A DNA stretch of 64,000 nucleotides, taken from positions 1-64,000 of the forward strand of contig NZ_JQAR01000007.1 of the NCBI RefSeq assembly GCF_001437155.1, written 5' to 3'. The DNA comes from Liquorilactobacillus mali. Lineage in GTDB: Bacteria; Bacillota; Bacilli; Lactobacillales; Lactobacillaceae. The notes beneath the pieces are model-generated. The model saw only the letters and a list, made by a program, of their open reading frames with translations. It ran no database searches and had not been told where the DNA came from. The stretch's first letter is position 1, and each line of letters starts with the position of its first letter. This document shows, piece after piece, positions 28,666-37,665 of this stretch. The position numbers were made by a program, and so were the translations under genes.

Positions 28666-29277
28666 TATTATCTCACTGATTCTTACAACTCGCTTATCGC
28701 AGACTACAGATTCATCAATCAAGTTATCTGGATCAAATAAATAACCCTGCATCCCAGCATTATGCCCTGCTTCTACATCAAGTACCCGATCACCAATCAT
28801 AACCGCTTCTTTTGGATTAATTGAGAAGAGATCACATAAATGTAGCAAGGACTCTGGATCAGGCTTTCTGGGAAAGCTATCTTCAGAAGTTACAAAACCA
28901 GTAAAAAGTGAAAATAATCCATCTTTTTTCAATAATTTCAGTGAACTTTTATCCCTGTGCGTTAATAAGAAGTTTCGACCACCTGAAGAAGTTATTTTTT
29001 GACACACCTCTTCGACATCAGCAAAGGGCTGCGCATTTCTAGAAGCATTGTCTTCGCAAATACGATAACTTGCCTTAACTCTTTGTTGCAGCTCCTCCGA
29101 AATATCCAAAAAATATTCCTTGAAAGTCCTGCCAACCGAATATTTCCGCATTTTCCGATAAACGTCTCGACCATCAACAACAATACCGTTTTCTTCAAAA
29201 GCAGCTACAAAAGAAGCTACCATCCCTGGATAGGTATCATAAAGGGTCCCATCAAAATCCCATATAAAATCTTTCAC
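28663..29277 (-). CDS. HAD-superfamily hydrolase, subfamily IA
   Basis: Phosphoglycolate phosphatase-like HAD enzyme, 204 residues. Motif I WDFDGTLYDT (nucleophile Asp7, acid Asp9), a helical cap about 14-85, motif II LLTHRD near 108, motif III lysine in PRKPDPES near 143, motif IV VMIGDRVLDVEAG near 165-177. The substrate is not inferable. The start is a GTG with AGGTGA upstream. It lies 17 bases after the esterase gene and ends at a terminator; both genes look like an insertion between dtd and the amidase. Confidence 0.88.
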   Translation of the reverse strand: MKDFIWDFDGTLYDTYPGMVASFVAAFEENGIVVDGRDVYRKMRKYSVGRTFKEYFLDISEELQQRVKASYRICEDNASRNAQPFADVEEVCQKITSSGGRNFLLTHRDKSSLKLLKKDGLFSLFTGFVTSEDSFPRKPDPESLLHLCDLFSINPKEAVMIGDRVLDVEAGHNAGMQGYLFDPDNLIDESVVCDKRVVRISEII

Positions 29278-29294
29278 AGTAGACCTTCACCTTT

Positions 29295-30239
29295 CTACCT
29301 TCTCTTAATCCAATCGACAGCGGTATTCATCGCCAGACGGCATGTATTTGTCTTATCCAGTGCATTATGTACCATAAATTCGTGAATGGTTCCTTGGAAC
29401 CTAATTTGTGTTACGTCTCCGCCTGCATCACGCATCTTGCGTGCAAATGCTTCTGCCTCATCTCGAACAACATCAGCTTCAGCAGTAATTATCAATGTTT
29501 CTGGTAAATTACCAAGTGTCTCAAAATCAGCCTGCAAAGGAGAAATACTGCTGTCTTGTGCATCAGTGTTAGGTGCTAAGTATTGCTCCCACGACCATTT
29601 CATCTGTTCACGAGTCAGGTCGTAACCGCCAGCGAATTGATGATATGAATTTGTATCAAAAGCTGCGTTCATTACTGGGCAAAGCAACAAAATCTTATAA
29701 ATTTTTTGCCCTGCAATCTGGTGGACACGATAAGCCAGACAGGTTGCCAGAGTTCCTCCTGAATCATCTCCAGATAACATTATCCGTGACAAATCCAATG
29801 GGAATTGTTTTGCCAATTCAGGAAGTCGTCGGTAAACTTCCTCTAATTCAGTAAGTGCTGTAGGTGCCTTTGCTTCAGGTGCCAGTGAATATTCAGGAAA
29901 AATAATTGCAACATGTGCCCGGCAAGCCAGTTCTCGTACAATTTTATTGTGCGTTGCGATACCGCCTGAAATAAATTGACCACCATGAACATAAAAGAGC
30001 ACTGGGACTTTTTCATTTTCAATATCAGGCGGCAAAACTACATGAACTTGAATATCATCAGAACCGTTTACTGCCAAAGACCTTTTTTCAATTATTGCTT
30101 CATGCAAATAGACTTGTGTCCTTTGCTCTAATTCAAAACGTTCACGAATTACTTTAACCCCAAAAGTAGTCGGCACAAAAACATTTTCCCTTTTTTGGCT
30201 GAACTCTTGAGCTTCTTTTTCCAATGAAATTAGACGCAA
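29295..30239 (-). CDS. Alpha/beta hydrolase, hormone-sensitive-lipase type esterase
   Basis: Abhydrolase_3/HSL family, probably an acyl esterase with a short-chain or unknown substrate. The oxyanion motif HGGQFISGG is near 84-92, the nucleophile elbow is SGDDSGG near 153-159 (family usual GDSAGG), the acid Asp lies in ITAEADVVRDEA near 250, and the base His in GTIHEFMV near 285. 314 residues, no signal peptide. The start is a TTG with GGGGGAG upstream. It sits 12 bases after dtd, in the rsh-dtd unit. Confidence 0.88.
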   Translation of the reverse strand: MRLISLEKEAQEFSQKRENVFVPTTFGVKVIRERFELEQRTQVYLHEAIIEKRSLAVNGSDDIQVHVVLPPDIENEKVPVLFYVHGGQFISGGIATHNKIVRELACRAHVAIIFPEYSLAPEAKAPTALTELEEVYRRLPELAKQFPLDLSRIMLSGDDSGGTLATCLAYRVHQIAGQKIYKILLLCPVMNAAFDTNSYHQFAGGYDLTREQMKWSWEQYLAPNTDAQDSSISPLQADFETLGNLPETLIITAEADVVRDEAEAFARKMRDAGGDVTQIRFQGTIHEFMVHNALDKTNTCRLAMNTAVDWIKRR

Positions 30240-30251
30240 TAGACTCTCCCC

Positions 30252-30701
30252 CTACTTGAGATTATCTGTATCATAAATGATAGTTACTGGACCGTCATTC
30301 GTCAGTGCCACTTGCATATCAGCACCAAAAACTCCTTCCCTAACAACTATCCCTTCTTGACTCAAGGTTTTATTGAAAATCTCATAGTTTTTCTTTGCCT
30401 CTTCTGGATTCTGTGCCGCAGTGAAGCTTGGTCGGTTACCCTTTTTCAAAGCCGCATATAAGGTAAACTGCGAGATAGACAAAATCTCCCCTTGGACCTG
30501 AGCGATGCTGAGATTCATTTTACCTTCAGAATCAGAAAAAACGCGCAGCTGACTGATCTTATGAACTAAGTACTTGATCTCATCAGCCCCATCACCTTCT
30601 TCAAAACCAACAAGCAGTAAGAAACCATTAGATATTTTGTTATATATTTTATTATTGATTGTAACACTTGCCTGACTAACTCTTTGCACTACAACTCTCA
30701 C
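30252..30701 (-). CDS. dtd: D-aminoacyl-tRNA deacylase
   Basis: Trans-editing enzyme that hydrolyses D-amino acids (and glycine) from mischarged tRNA. The SQFTLYAALKKGNRPSF segment near 77-93 and the C-terminal NDGPVTIIYDT, with the Gly-cis-Pro pair that gives chiral proofreading, are diagnostic. 149 residues. The start is a GTG with AGGAG eleven bases upstream. It follows rsh by 15 bases, a near-universal pairing in Firmicutes. Confidence 0.97.
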   Translation of the reverse strand: MRVVVQRVSQASVTINNKIYNKISNGFLLLVGFEEGDGADEIKYLVHKISQLRVFSDSEGKMNLSIAQVQGEILSISQFTLYAALKKGNRPSFTAAQNPEEAKKNYEIFNKTLSQEGIVVREGVFGADMQVALTNDGPVTIIYDTDNLK

Positions 30702-30716
30702 TTGCTAGCTTTCTCC

Positions 30717-32942
30717 TTAATGAATTGTTCTCTTAACTACGTAAACATCTGGAACACGTTTAATATTATCAATAACCCTCTGCAAATGAATCCCATCACG
30801 AATTCCGACAGTCACATCCATCGTTGCAAGCTTATTATTATCCACTCGCCCATTGACTGAGTTCAATTGACGAGTACTATTATTAAGTGCTTGTAAAACA
30901 TCATTCAGTAAGCCTGAACGGTTGTACCCTTGGATTTGTAAGTCCGCATTATAAAATGTTTTGGCATCAGGAACAATATTCCAAGTAACATCGATAAAGC
31001 GGCTTCCAGACTGTTTGGCATTCTTCACATTTGGACAGTCTACACGATGAACAGAAACTCCGCGTCCCTTTGTAATATAGCCTACGATTTTGTCGCCTGG
31101 AATCGGATTACAGCAGTGACTCAACCTAACTAATAGGTTATCAACTCCTGCAATTATCACACCTTCATCGCTCTTGGGCTTTTGTGTACTTTGCCCATTT
31201 TCCTTCGTAAGTTCTTGGTGATCTTCCAACAAAGCCTTTTCTTCTTGCCGCTTACGGGTTGATTCTTGTTCAGCCCTAATTTTTTCGGTAAGAGTGTTAA
31301 TGACCCCAAGTGGTGCAACCTCACCAAAACCGATTGCTGCAAACAAATCATCTGCACTTGAAAATTTACGTTTCTTCAAAACCTTTGCAATGTTATCATT
31401 TGTCAAAACAGCCTTGGGCTCAAAACCCATTTCTAGTAAATTCTCATCAATAATTTCCTTACCCTTATCGATGTTTTCAACTCGATCCTGTTGCTTAAAG
31501 AAACGTTTTATCTTGTTACGTGCCTTATTTGTATGCACCAGCTTTAACCAGTCTTGACTAGGGCCTGCAGAGTTTGATGAAGTCAAAATATCAACAATAT
31601 CACCATTTTTAACCTGGTAATCAAGCGGTACCATCTTCCCATTGACCTTTGTTCCAACAGTCTTATTCCCAATTTCAGTGTGAATAGAATAAGCCATGTC
31701 TAGCGGGCCTGCACCCTTAGGCAACTCAAATACATCACCTTTAGGAGTAAATACGTAAACACGATCTCCAAATAAATCGCCTTTGACACTCTCAACAAAT
31801 TCAGCAGCATCACTGCTTTCATCCTGCAATTCAATTATTTCTTTAAACCAATTAAGTTTTGTTCCAGTATCATCATTGGCAACTGCCTCAGTCTTGCCTT
31901 CTTTATATGCCCAATGAGCAGCAATACCATATTCAGCAACCCGGTGCATTTCAGAAGTTCTGATCTGCACTTCAAAAGGTTGACCTTTCGGACCAATCAC
32001 AGTTGTATGGAGCGATTGATACATATTTGCTTTTGGCATTGCTATATAGTCTTTAAAGCGCCCTGGCATGGGTTTCCACTGAGTATGAATTGCTCCTAAA
32101 ACCGCGTAACAATCCTTGATAGAATGTACGATAACCCTAACAGCCAACAAATCATAAATCTGACTAAATTGTTTGTGCTGATCCTTCATTTTACGGTAAA
32201 TTGAATAGATATGCTTTGGGCGCCCATAAATTTCGCAATCAACATTTAAGTCCACAATTGATTTCTTGATATCAACAATTGCTTTATCGATATACTGAAC
32301 TCTCTCTGTTCTCTTCGAATTCATTAGATGCACAATTCGATAGTATTGCTGTGGATTGAGATAACGCAAAGAAACGTCCTCTAACTCCCACTTGATCGTG
32401 CTGATACCTAAACGATCAGCAAGTGGAGCATAAATCTCAAGTGTTTCATTAGCAATTCTGCGTTGCTTGTCAGGACGCAAATGAGACAAGGTCCGCATGT
32501 TATGCAAACGATCAGCAAGCTTCACGATAATAACTCTTAAGTCTTTGGACATTGCTAATAATAATTTACGGTGATTCTCAGCTAATTGCTGCTGATGTGA
32601 TTTATATTGAATCTTACTAAGCTTAGTAACCCCATCAACAATTATTTCGACATCCTTACCGAATAATTCAGCTAGATCTCCCAAAGTGACTGGTGTATCT
32701 TCGACGACATCATGAAGAAAACCAGCACAAACTGTCGCCGGATCCATTTTCAAGTCCACAAGTATTCCCGCAACCTGTATCGGATGAATAATGTATGGCT
32801 CACCTGACTGACGATGTTGATCTTTATGCACATAATTAGCAAAGTCATACGCCTTCTTCACTAATGCTACATGCTTTTCATTCATATATTTCTGGACACC
32901 TCTGATTACATCATCCGCACTCCAGTTAGTTTCTTTTTCCAT
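30717..32942 (-). CDS. relA: Bifunctional (p)ppGpp synthetase/hydrolase (Rel/RSH)
   Basis: Long RSH protein controlling (p)ppGpp in amino-acid starvation. From the N-terminus: HD hydrolase domain with LHDVVEDT (His77, Asp78) intact, synthetase domain with YRKMKDQHKQFSQIYDLLAVRVIV and the AYKEG end, TGS domain (VYVFTPKGDVFELPKGAGPLDMAYSIH near 395-421), a zinc-finger/CC region with LSHCCNPIPGD, and a C-terminal ACT domain. Intact HD residues suggest both activities. The ATG at 32942 with GGGAG eight bases upstream is chosen over a TTG at 32957. It heads rsh-dtd-esterase-HAD. Confidence 0.97.
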   Translation of the reverse strand: MEKETNWSADDVIRGVQKYMNEKHVALVKKAYDFANYVHKDQHRQSGEPYIIHPIQVAGILVDLKMDPATVCAGFLHDVVEDTPVTLGDLAELFGKDVEIIVDGVTKLSKIQYKSHQQQLAENHRKLLLAMSKDLRVIIVKLADRLHNMRTLSHLRPDKQRRIANETLEIYAPLADRLGISTIKWELEDVSLRYLNPQQYYRIVHLMNSKRTERVQYIDKAIVDIKKSIVDLNVDCEIYGRPKHIYSIYRKMKDQHKQFSQIYDLLAVRVIVHSIKDCYAVLGAIHTQWKPMPGRFKDYIAMPKANMYQSLHTTVIGPKGQPFEVQIRTSEMHRVAEYGIAAHWAYKEGKTEAVANDDTGTKLNWFKEIIELQDESSDAAEFVESVKGDLFGDRVYVFTPKGDVFELPKGAGPLDMAYSIHTEIGNKTVGTKVNGKMVPLDYQVKNGDIVDILTSSNSAGPSQDWLKLVHTNKARNKIKRFFKQQDRVENIDKGKEIIDENLLEMGFEPKAVLTNDNIAKVLKKRKFSSADDLFAAIGFGEVAPLGVINTLTEKIRAEQESTRKRQEEKALLEDHQELTKENGQSTQKPKSDEGVIIAGVDNLLVRLSHCCNPIPGDKIVGYITKGRGVSVHRVDCPNVKNAKQSGSRFIDVTWNIVPDAKTFYNADLQIQGYNRSGLLNDVLQALNNSTRQLNSVNGRVDNNKLATMDVTVGIRDGIHLQRVIDNIKRVPDVYVVKRTIH

Positions 32943-33089
32943 AATGTCCACTCCCAAAATCAGCTAATCTTCCTCTTTTTCTCCAATTCCGCTAAAACTC
33001 TGCAAATATAAAAAGAAATGTGATAAAAGTTTTCATCCCTCTCAAACACATTTTCCTCAAAAGCCAATTCTGCCATAATACTTTTTAAA

Positions 33090-33416
33090 CTAATCCTTAA
33101 CTGCACCATACGTTAAGAAACCGATTAAGAGATAAACAATGGCAATATAATATGCAAAACTCTCAAAAAATAACCTAACCCCAATAAGATATAAAATTGG
33201 AAAAAAGAACAAATAGATAAATGGCTGTTTCCTAATACCCACAATCAGTCCAGATATGATCGTAAACACTACGTTGATTCCAAAAAATGCAAAAGTATAT
33301 TGTTGAACATCTGTTAGGTTAATAAAACTAAAGATAATTGGAACGACAATTGCTACCGCAGTTGCAAATGCTAGATACCATAATGTTGTTAATGAAAATA
33401 TATTTTTCGAAGTCAT
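33090..33416 (-). CDS. Small integral membrane protein of unknown function
   Basis: 108 residues with four hydrophobic segments at about 12-32, 40-60, 66-84 and 88-105 and few charged residues, so almost all of it lies in the membrane. I do not recognise a family or catalytic motif. ATG start with AGGAT upstream. It follows rsmE by 34 bases on the same strand and probably belongs to the DUF3013-prmA-rsmE unit. A 170-base gap separates it from rsh. Confidence 0.75.
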   Translation of the reverse strand: MTSKNIFSLTTLWYLAFATAVAIVVPIIFSFINLTDVQQYTFAFFGINVVFTIISGLIVGIRKQPFIYLFFFPILYLIGVRLFFESFAYYIAIVYLLIGFLTYGAVKD

Positions 33417-33450
33417 TTTAAATCCTCACTTAATTATAATTGTCTATATT

Positions 33451-34209
33451 CTACCCTAATTCTATTGCGAATGAAAGTGCCGAGAGCAGATACAAAGGAG
33501 CCGTCTCAGCACGCATAATCCTTGGACCTAATCCTGCAAAAACAAAATTGTTTTTTCCCATATAATCCACTTCCCCGGGTGATATTCCACCCTCTGGTCC
33601 AAAAATGGCGAGTAATTCAGGCCTTTTTAAGTCTGTGATTTCCCTTTTCATCGATTCAGTTAATTCAAATAAGTTACTTTTTTCACCTTTTTTTGCTGAC
33701 TCCTCATAAGCAACTAATTTATAATCAAAACCTGACAGTTCAATTGTAGTCAGACTTTGATTGTATTGAACAGTAGGAACCTTGGTTCTATGAGACTGTT
33801 GAGCAGCATTCAGAGCAACTTTACTCAAACGTTCTACTTTTTTCGTCACTTTTTTTTGGTCCCATTTTGCAACAGAGAATTCTCCAGCAAAAAAAATAAA
33901 TTCACTGGCACCAAGTTCAGTTCCCTTTTGCACAATCCACTCGGCTTTATCACTTTTGGATAATGCACAGGCAATTGTCACATGAACAGGCAATTCAACC
34001 TTAGTTTCAATCCAATTGATCAGAACAGCTCTTGCCTCTTCTTTAGTAACTTGTATTATTCTCATCAATGCTACCTTTTGGGTCTTCAAAACAAGTTCAA
34101 AACGGCTATCCACATGCAATCTCATAACCCTAATTGCATGATGATAGATTTCTGCTGGTAGGACTAATTCATCAGCTATCTCGGACTTATCAATGAAATA
34201 ACGCTGCAT
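33451..34209 (-). CDS. rsmE: 16S rRNA m3U1498 methyltransferase RsmE
   Basis: SPOUT-class methyltransferase modifying U1498 in the 30S decoding region. An N-terminal PUA-like domain (about 1-75) precedes the trefoil-knot domain, which shows WIVQKGTELGASEFIFF, HRTKVPTV, IFGPEGGISPGEV and LGPRIMRAETAPLYLLSAL. 252 residues. The start is 3 bases after prmA ends, with GGAGGA across the junction; this prmA-rsmE pairing is common. Confidence 0.96.
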   Translation of the reverse strand: MQRYFIDKSEIADELVLPAEIYHHAIRVMRLHVDSRFELVLKTQKVALMRIIQVTKEEARAVLINWIETKVELPVHVTIACALSKSDKAEWIVQKGTELGASEFIFFAGEFSVAKWDQKKVTKKVERLSKVALNAAQQSHRTKVPTVQYNQSLTTIELSGFDYKLVAYEESAKKGEKSNLFELTESMKREITDLKRPELLAIFGPEGGISPGEVDYMGKNNFVFAGLGPRIMRAETAPLYLLSALSFAIELG

Positions 34210-34212
34210 TTC

Positions 34213-35109
34213 TCAATCCTCCAAATCTTTTTGAGCAATAATCGCGATCCATTTTCCATCGCTCAAAGTCTCAATAATCTTTAATCCCGTTGCTCGAACC
34301 TTTGCAACCATTTCCTCTTCCTTTTCAACAATGATTCCCGCCATGATAAGTTTGCCCTGTGGTCTCAAATGTTCCATTACCTGTGGTAGCAATAATGTCT
34401 GCACCTCCGGTAAAATATTGGCGAGTATAAGGTCTGCTTGTCCCTTTGATCCATCCAATAAACTATTCAATTCCAGCTTAACATTATCAATATCTTTATT
34501 TAATTCTAAATTTTTCCTTGCAGATATGATTGCTTCATCTTCGACATCACAAGCATAGACACTCTTAACACCCAGTAAACTTGCAGCAATACTTAATATT
34601 CCAGTGCCAGTGCCAACATCAAAAACAACTTCATTTCCACGTATATGGTCCTCTAGTGCACGCAAAGCAAGAACTGTCGTCGGATGTGTCCCAGTTCCAA
34701 ATGCTTGCTGCGGATCCAACCTAATGACAATTTCCGAATTTTGGTGTTTCTTGTATTCCTCCCAAAAAGGAACAACTGTCAAAAAACGAGTAATTCTTTG
34801 TGCGTGATAATACTTCTCCCACTCATTTTTCCAGGTTTGATCGTCTATGATACCATACTTGATAGAAACACCTTCAGTATCAAAGCCATACTCCTTAAGC
34901 TTGGTAATACGTGTCTTAATAAGGTCAACTTTGTCATTGATATTTTGCTGTAACTCAAAGAAGCCGCTGATAATAATGGAATGACTCCGGCCTGTCAAAA
35001 AATCGTCATCGTCCTTCTCAATTCCCTGTGCTTCTAAATCTAAAAAGATATTCTCAAGTGGTGCCTGCAATTCATTATTAGCCTTGATCGTCAATTTACC
35101 CCAGCGCAA
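34213..35109 (-). CDS. prmA: Ribosomal protein L11 methyltransferase
   Basis: SAM-dependent trimethylation of L11 is the known role. The SAM-binding motif VFDVGTGTGILSIAA is near 161-175, preceded by RLDPQQAFGTGTHPTT, and the catalytic-domain motif LILANILPEV is near 231. 298 residues. The start is a TTG (35109) with GGAGG seven bases upstream; no closer ATG is plausible. It is followed at once by rsmE. Confidence 0.96.
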   Translation of the reverse strand: MRWGKLTIKANNELQAPLENIFLDLEAQGIEKDDDDFLTGRSHSIIISGFFELQQNINDKVDLIKTRITKLKEYGFDTEGVSIKYGIIDDQTWKNEWEKYYHAQRITRFLTVVPFWEEYKKHQNSEIVIRLDPQQAFGTGTHPTTVLALRALEDHIRGNEVVFDVGTGTGILSIAASLLGVKSVYACDVEDEAIISARKNLELNKDIDNVKLELNSLLDGSKGQADLILANILPEVQTLLLPQVMEHLRPQGKLIMAGIIVEKEEEMVAKVRATGLKIIETLSDGKWIAIIAQKDLED

Positions 35110-35150
35110 ATGAAATCCTCCAAACCGATTTTATCTCTTATACTTATCTC

Positions 35151-35648
35151 TTAAACTTCATAAGGTAGTGTACCAGATATACTTTTTTGTTTCTCTCTGA
35201 CCAATTGCTCAAAGGTTTCTTCTGACCACTTTAATTCAAAATTCAGTAAAAAATCCAACTGGTCACTATTACTCAGAAAATGCTGCAAATTTTCGCGCCC
35301 AGATAACAATATTACTTTCAAGTACTCCAAAAAGGCTACTCCTCGGGCTCTCTCCCAACCAGATTTGCCATTATACGCTATACAAGCCAAGAAGTCGTCA
35401 CTCCAAGCCGGTTTAAAATTTTGCTTTGTACCGTCATATATAAGAATTGTGTCCACAAATTCTATCGGATTTTCTTTAGAGCTGTCACCGGTCATGTCCA
35501 ATAAGAAATGCTGTCCCTTTTGTTCAATACTAAAAGTGATGTCAACTGTAAAAGTATGACCATCTTTGTCCCAAAGTAAGTCTAAACCCCCATCGAATCC
35601 TAGATTAGCCAAACCTGTAGTCAAAAACTCATTTAGACTTTGTTTCAT
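35151..35648 (-). CDS. DUF3013 family protein
   Basis: Matches my recollection of DUF3013, a lactic-acid-bacteria family of about 160 residues and unknown role: N-terminal helix KQSLNEFLTTGL, then a beta-rich part with LDLLWDKDGHTFTVDITF and HFLLDMTGD, then a helical C-terminus with GWERARGVAFLEYLKVILLSGRENLQ. The ATG at 35648 gives 165 residues and the family-like start; a longer reading from 35741 adds 31 residues that do not look like the family. The gene lies upstream of prmA on the same strand. Confidence 0.8.
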   Translation of the reverse strand: MKQSLNEFLTTGLANLGFDGGLDLLWDKDGHTFTVDITFSIEQKGQHFLLDMTGDSSKENPIEFVDTILIYDGTKQNFKPAWSDDFLACIAYNGKSGWERARGVAFLEYLKVILLSGRENLQHFLSNSDQLDFLLNFELKWSEETFEQLVREKQKSISGTLPYEV

Positions 35649-35895
35649 CACTTCACCATCCTTATCAAGTTGAGAGTGTGCCATAGGCTGGTAAAATTCA
35701 AGTACTAACCTAAAATTACGGACATAATGCAACTTCATCATGAGTAATTTAAAGTTAAACAGAAAACTTTGACTTATGACCCAACCTCAATAAATAGTTG
35801 AAAAGTTATTACTATAATTAATAGTAATATTTCATCTTGTTTGTGACAACATATTTATTCATATATTTCCTCATTTAACCTTATTTAAACTTTTT
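35649..35895 (-). other. Gap between the DUF3013 gene and the TetR-type regulator
   Basis: It holds a near-perfect AT-rich palindrome TATTACTAT-AATTA-ATAGTAATA (35807-35829). On the minus strand a TTGTCA lies 17 bases before TACTAT inside the palindrome, so it could be an operator over the DUF3013 promoter, or a weak terminator for the regulator gene. The upstream in-frame extension to 35741 has no typical protein features. Confidence 0.4.
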
Positions 35896-36516
35896 TTAAC
35901 TTAATTCTGCACTTATCATGCTAGATAACAGCTTATAGCCACTCTGCAATATCAGTTGGCTCTTTTCGGGGTTGCCAAGTGCCTTCTGTGCTGTTCCTAA
36001 AGTGAACTGCCATATTAAATCGCTTTTTATTCTAACTACATCGTTCTTACTTTCAAAAAACTCCAACAGACTATCAGTCAATTCTTTTTTTAATTGTTCG
36101 TATTCAGAAATCTTGTAACTATCCTGCACCTGTCCGTTGTGAATTTCAAAAAAAATAATTGCATTCAAATAACCCTCGTAGGTGTTCAAAAAATTCTCAA
36201 ATACCTTCCAAAAGACTGTAAATTGTTGTGTAGAATTTAAAGGATGACTTTCTTGCAGTTGAAGCTGTATCAATTCTAACAGTTGTTTGTACCCACGCAA
36301 CATTATTTCAAAATATATCTGATTCTTACTATCGAAGTAGGTATAAAGCGTCTTCTTACTAAATTCTGCTTCCTTGGCAATTTCAGCAATGCTAGTTGCC
36401 TCAAAACCTTTTTTAAAGAACTTGTTTTCAGCAGCATCTAACAAGTCTTGTTTTTTTAATTCACGAATTTCAAATCGCCGTTCAATTTGCCCCAAAGTCA
36501 TCACACCTACACTCAT
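35896..36516 (-). CDS. TetR/AcrR family transcriptional regulator
   Basis: 206 residues. The N-terminal helix-turn-helix is clear: KKQDLLDAAENKFFKKGFEATSIAEIAKEAEFSKKTLYTYFDSKNQIYFEI at about 20-70 (described here in parts: AAENKFFKKGFEATS, AKEAEFSKKTLYTYF). The helical ligand-binding C-terminus shows no assignable effector. No ribosome site fits the first ATG at 36516; a second ATG at 36501 has AGGTG very close. It is divergent from the nucleoside hydrolase gene, with a palindrome at 36539-36565 just upstream that may be its own operator. The target genes are unknown. Confidence 0.9.
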   Translation of the reverse strand: MSVGVMTLGQIERRFEIRELKKQDLLDAAENKFFKKGFEATSIAEIAKEAEFSKKTLYTYFDSKNQIYFEIMLRGYKQLLELIQLQLQESHPLNSTQQFTVFWKVFENFLNTYEGYLNAIIFFEIHNGQVQDSYKISEYEQLKKELTDSLLEFFESKNDVVRIKSDLIWQFTLGTAQKALGNPEKSQLILQSGYKLLSSMISAELS

Positions 36517-36538
36517 ATTTTATAAAAGGTAACTCTAA

Positions 36539-36565
36539 GTATACTTATTATCACTATAAGTATAC
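36539..36565. promoter_or_regulatory. Candidate operator palindrome for the TetR-type regulator
   Basis: Perfect inverted repeat GTATACTTA (36539-36547), 9-base spacer, TAAGTATAC (36557-36565), starting 23 bases upstream of the regulator's first ATG. Its size and position fit a TetR dimer site controlling the regulator, and perhaps the divergent gene. Confidence 0.6.
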
Positions 36566-36692
36566 CGCAATAAACTTTTAGTTTCAATTATCTTTATCTT
36601 TATTCAACAACCGGACATCTAGTCACTTTTACTATTATTTGGTAAGATATGGGTAAATAACAAATACATATTTGAAATTCTGGAGGCAGCAA

Positions 36693-37652
36693 ATGGCTAA
36701 ATATAAAATGATATTGGACTTAGATACAGGTATTGATGATGCACTAGCATTGGCATATGCACTAGCAGATCAGGACTGTGATTTAATTGGAATCATCGGT
36801 TCTTACGGAAATGTTCTCATTGAGCAAGGAACGCAAAATAGTCTTGACTTGCTTTCATTGCTTGGAGCTAGTGATGTTCCCGTCTATGCAGGACTCTCAC
36901 ATTCGTCAACTACTTCAAGCTTCACTGTGCAACCAGTTAGTGCTCGAATTCATGGAAACAACGGTGTAGCAAACTTGAAAATTGATCGTGCCTCGACAAA
37001 GGTCGAAAGACAGTCTGGTGTCGATTTCCTAATTGATGCTGTCCACAAATACCAAAAGGACCTGCTGCTAGTTCCAACTGGTCCACTTACTAATCTGGCT
37101 GCTGCAATTAAGAAGGATCCTACAATTACAAAATTAATTGGTCATGTCACGCTGATGGGCGGAGCACTAACAGTTCCTGGCAATGTTAGTCCGGTTTCAG
37201 AGGCAAATATTCATCAAGATCCAGAGGCAGCAAATGATGTATTCCAATCCGATATTCCCTTAACAATGGTCGGTTTAGATGTTACTACTCGAACACTCTT
37301 AACTAATAAAGAAACTGCGATTTGGCGTAATCTTAAGACAAAATCTGGGGATGTTTATGCTGATCTAGTTGATTACTATATTGATGCTTATAAAGAAACA
37401 AACCCTCATCTAAACGGATGCGCTCTTCACGATCCTCTTGCTGTGGCAGCTGCACTTGAGCCAAAACTCCTTGAGACAATTTACTTAAATATGAAAGTAG
37501 ATACCACAAAGCCTTATGAAGGGCGTACAATTGGGGATGAAACTCGTTTGAACTTGCCTGCGACAACAACACAAGCAGCTGTTAATGTCGATGTTGAGCG
37601 TTTCGTTACAAAATTTATGGAGCGGCTAACAACATTATTCGAGAAACACTAA
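36693..37652 (+). CDS. Inosine-uridine preferring nucleoside hydrolase family protein
   Basis: Hydrolyses the N-glycosidic bond of ribonucleosides in the known family; the substrate here is unknown. The calcium-binding DLDTGIDDALALA motif is at 9-21 (usual DxDxGxDD retained), with GPLTNLAAAIKKDP near 130, LMGGAL near 150 and a C-terminal HDPLAVAAAL whose Asp is another calcium ligand. The ATG at 36693 with GGAGG seven bases upstream gives 319 residues; a start at 36672 would precede that site. It is divergent from the TetR-type regulator and followed 13 bases later by a small membrane protein gene. Confidence 0.92.
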   Translation: MAKYKMILDLDTGIDDALALAYALADQDCDLIGIIGSYGNVLIEQGTQNSLDLLSLLGASDVPVYAGLSHSSTTSSFTVQPVSARIHGNNGVANLKIDRASTKVERQSGVDFLIDAVHKYQKDLLLVPTGPLTNLAAAIKKDPTITKLIGHVTLMGGALTVPGNVSPVSEANIHQDPEAANDVFQSDIPLTMVGLDVTTRTLLTNKETAIWRNLKTKSGDVYADLVDYYIDAYKETNPHLNGCALHDPLAVAAALEPKLLETIYLNMKVDTTKPYEGRTIGDETRLNLPATTTQAAVNVDVERFVTKFMERLTTLFEKH

Positions 37653-37665
37653 TTGAGGTGATAAA

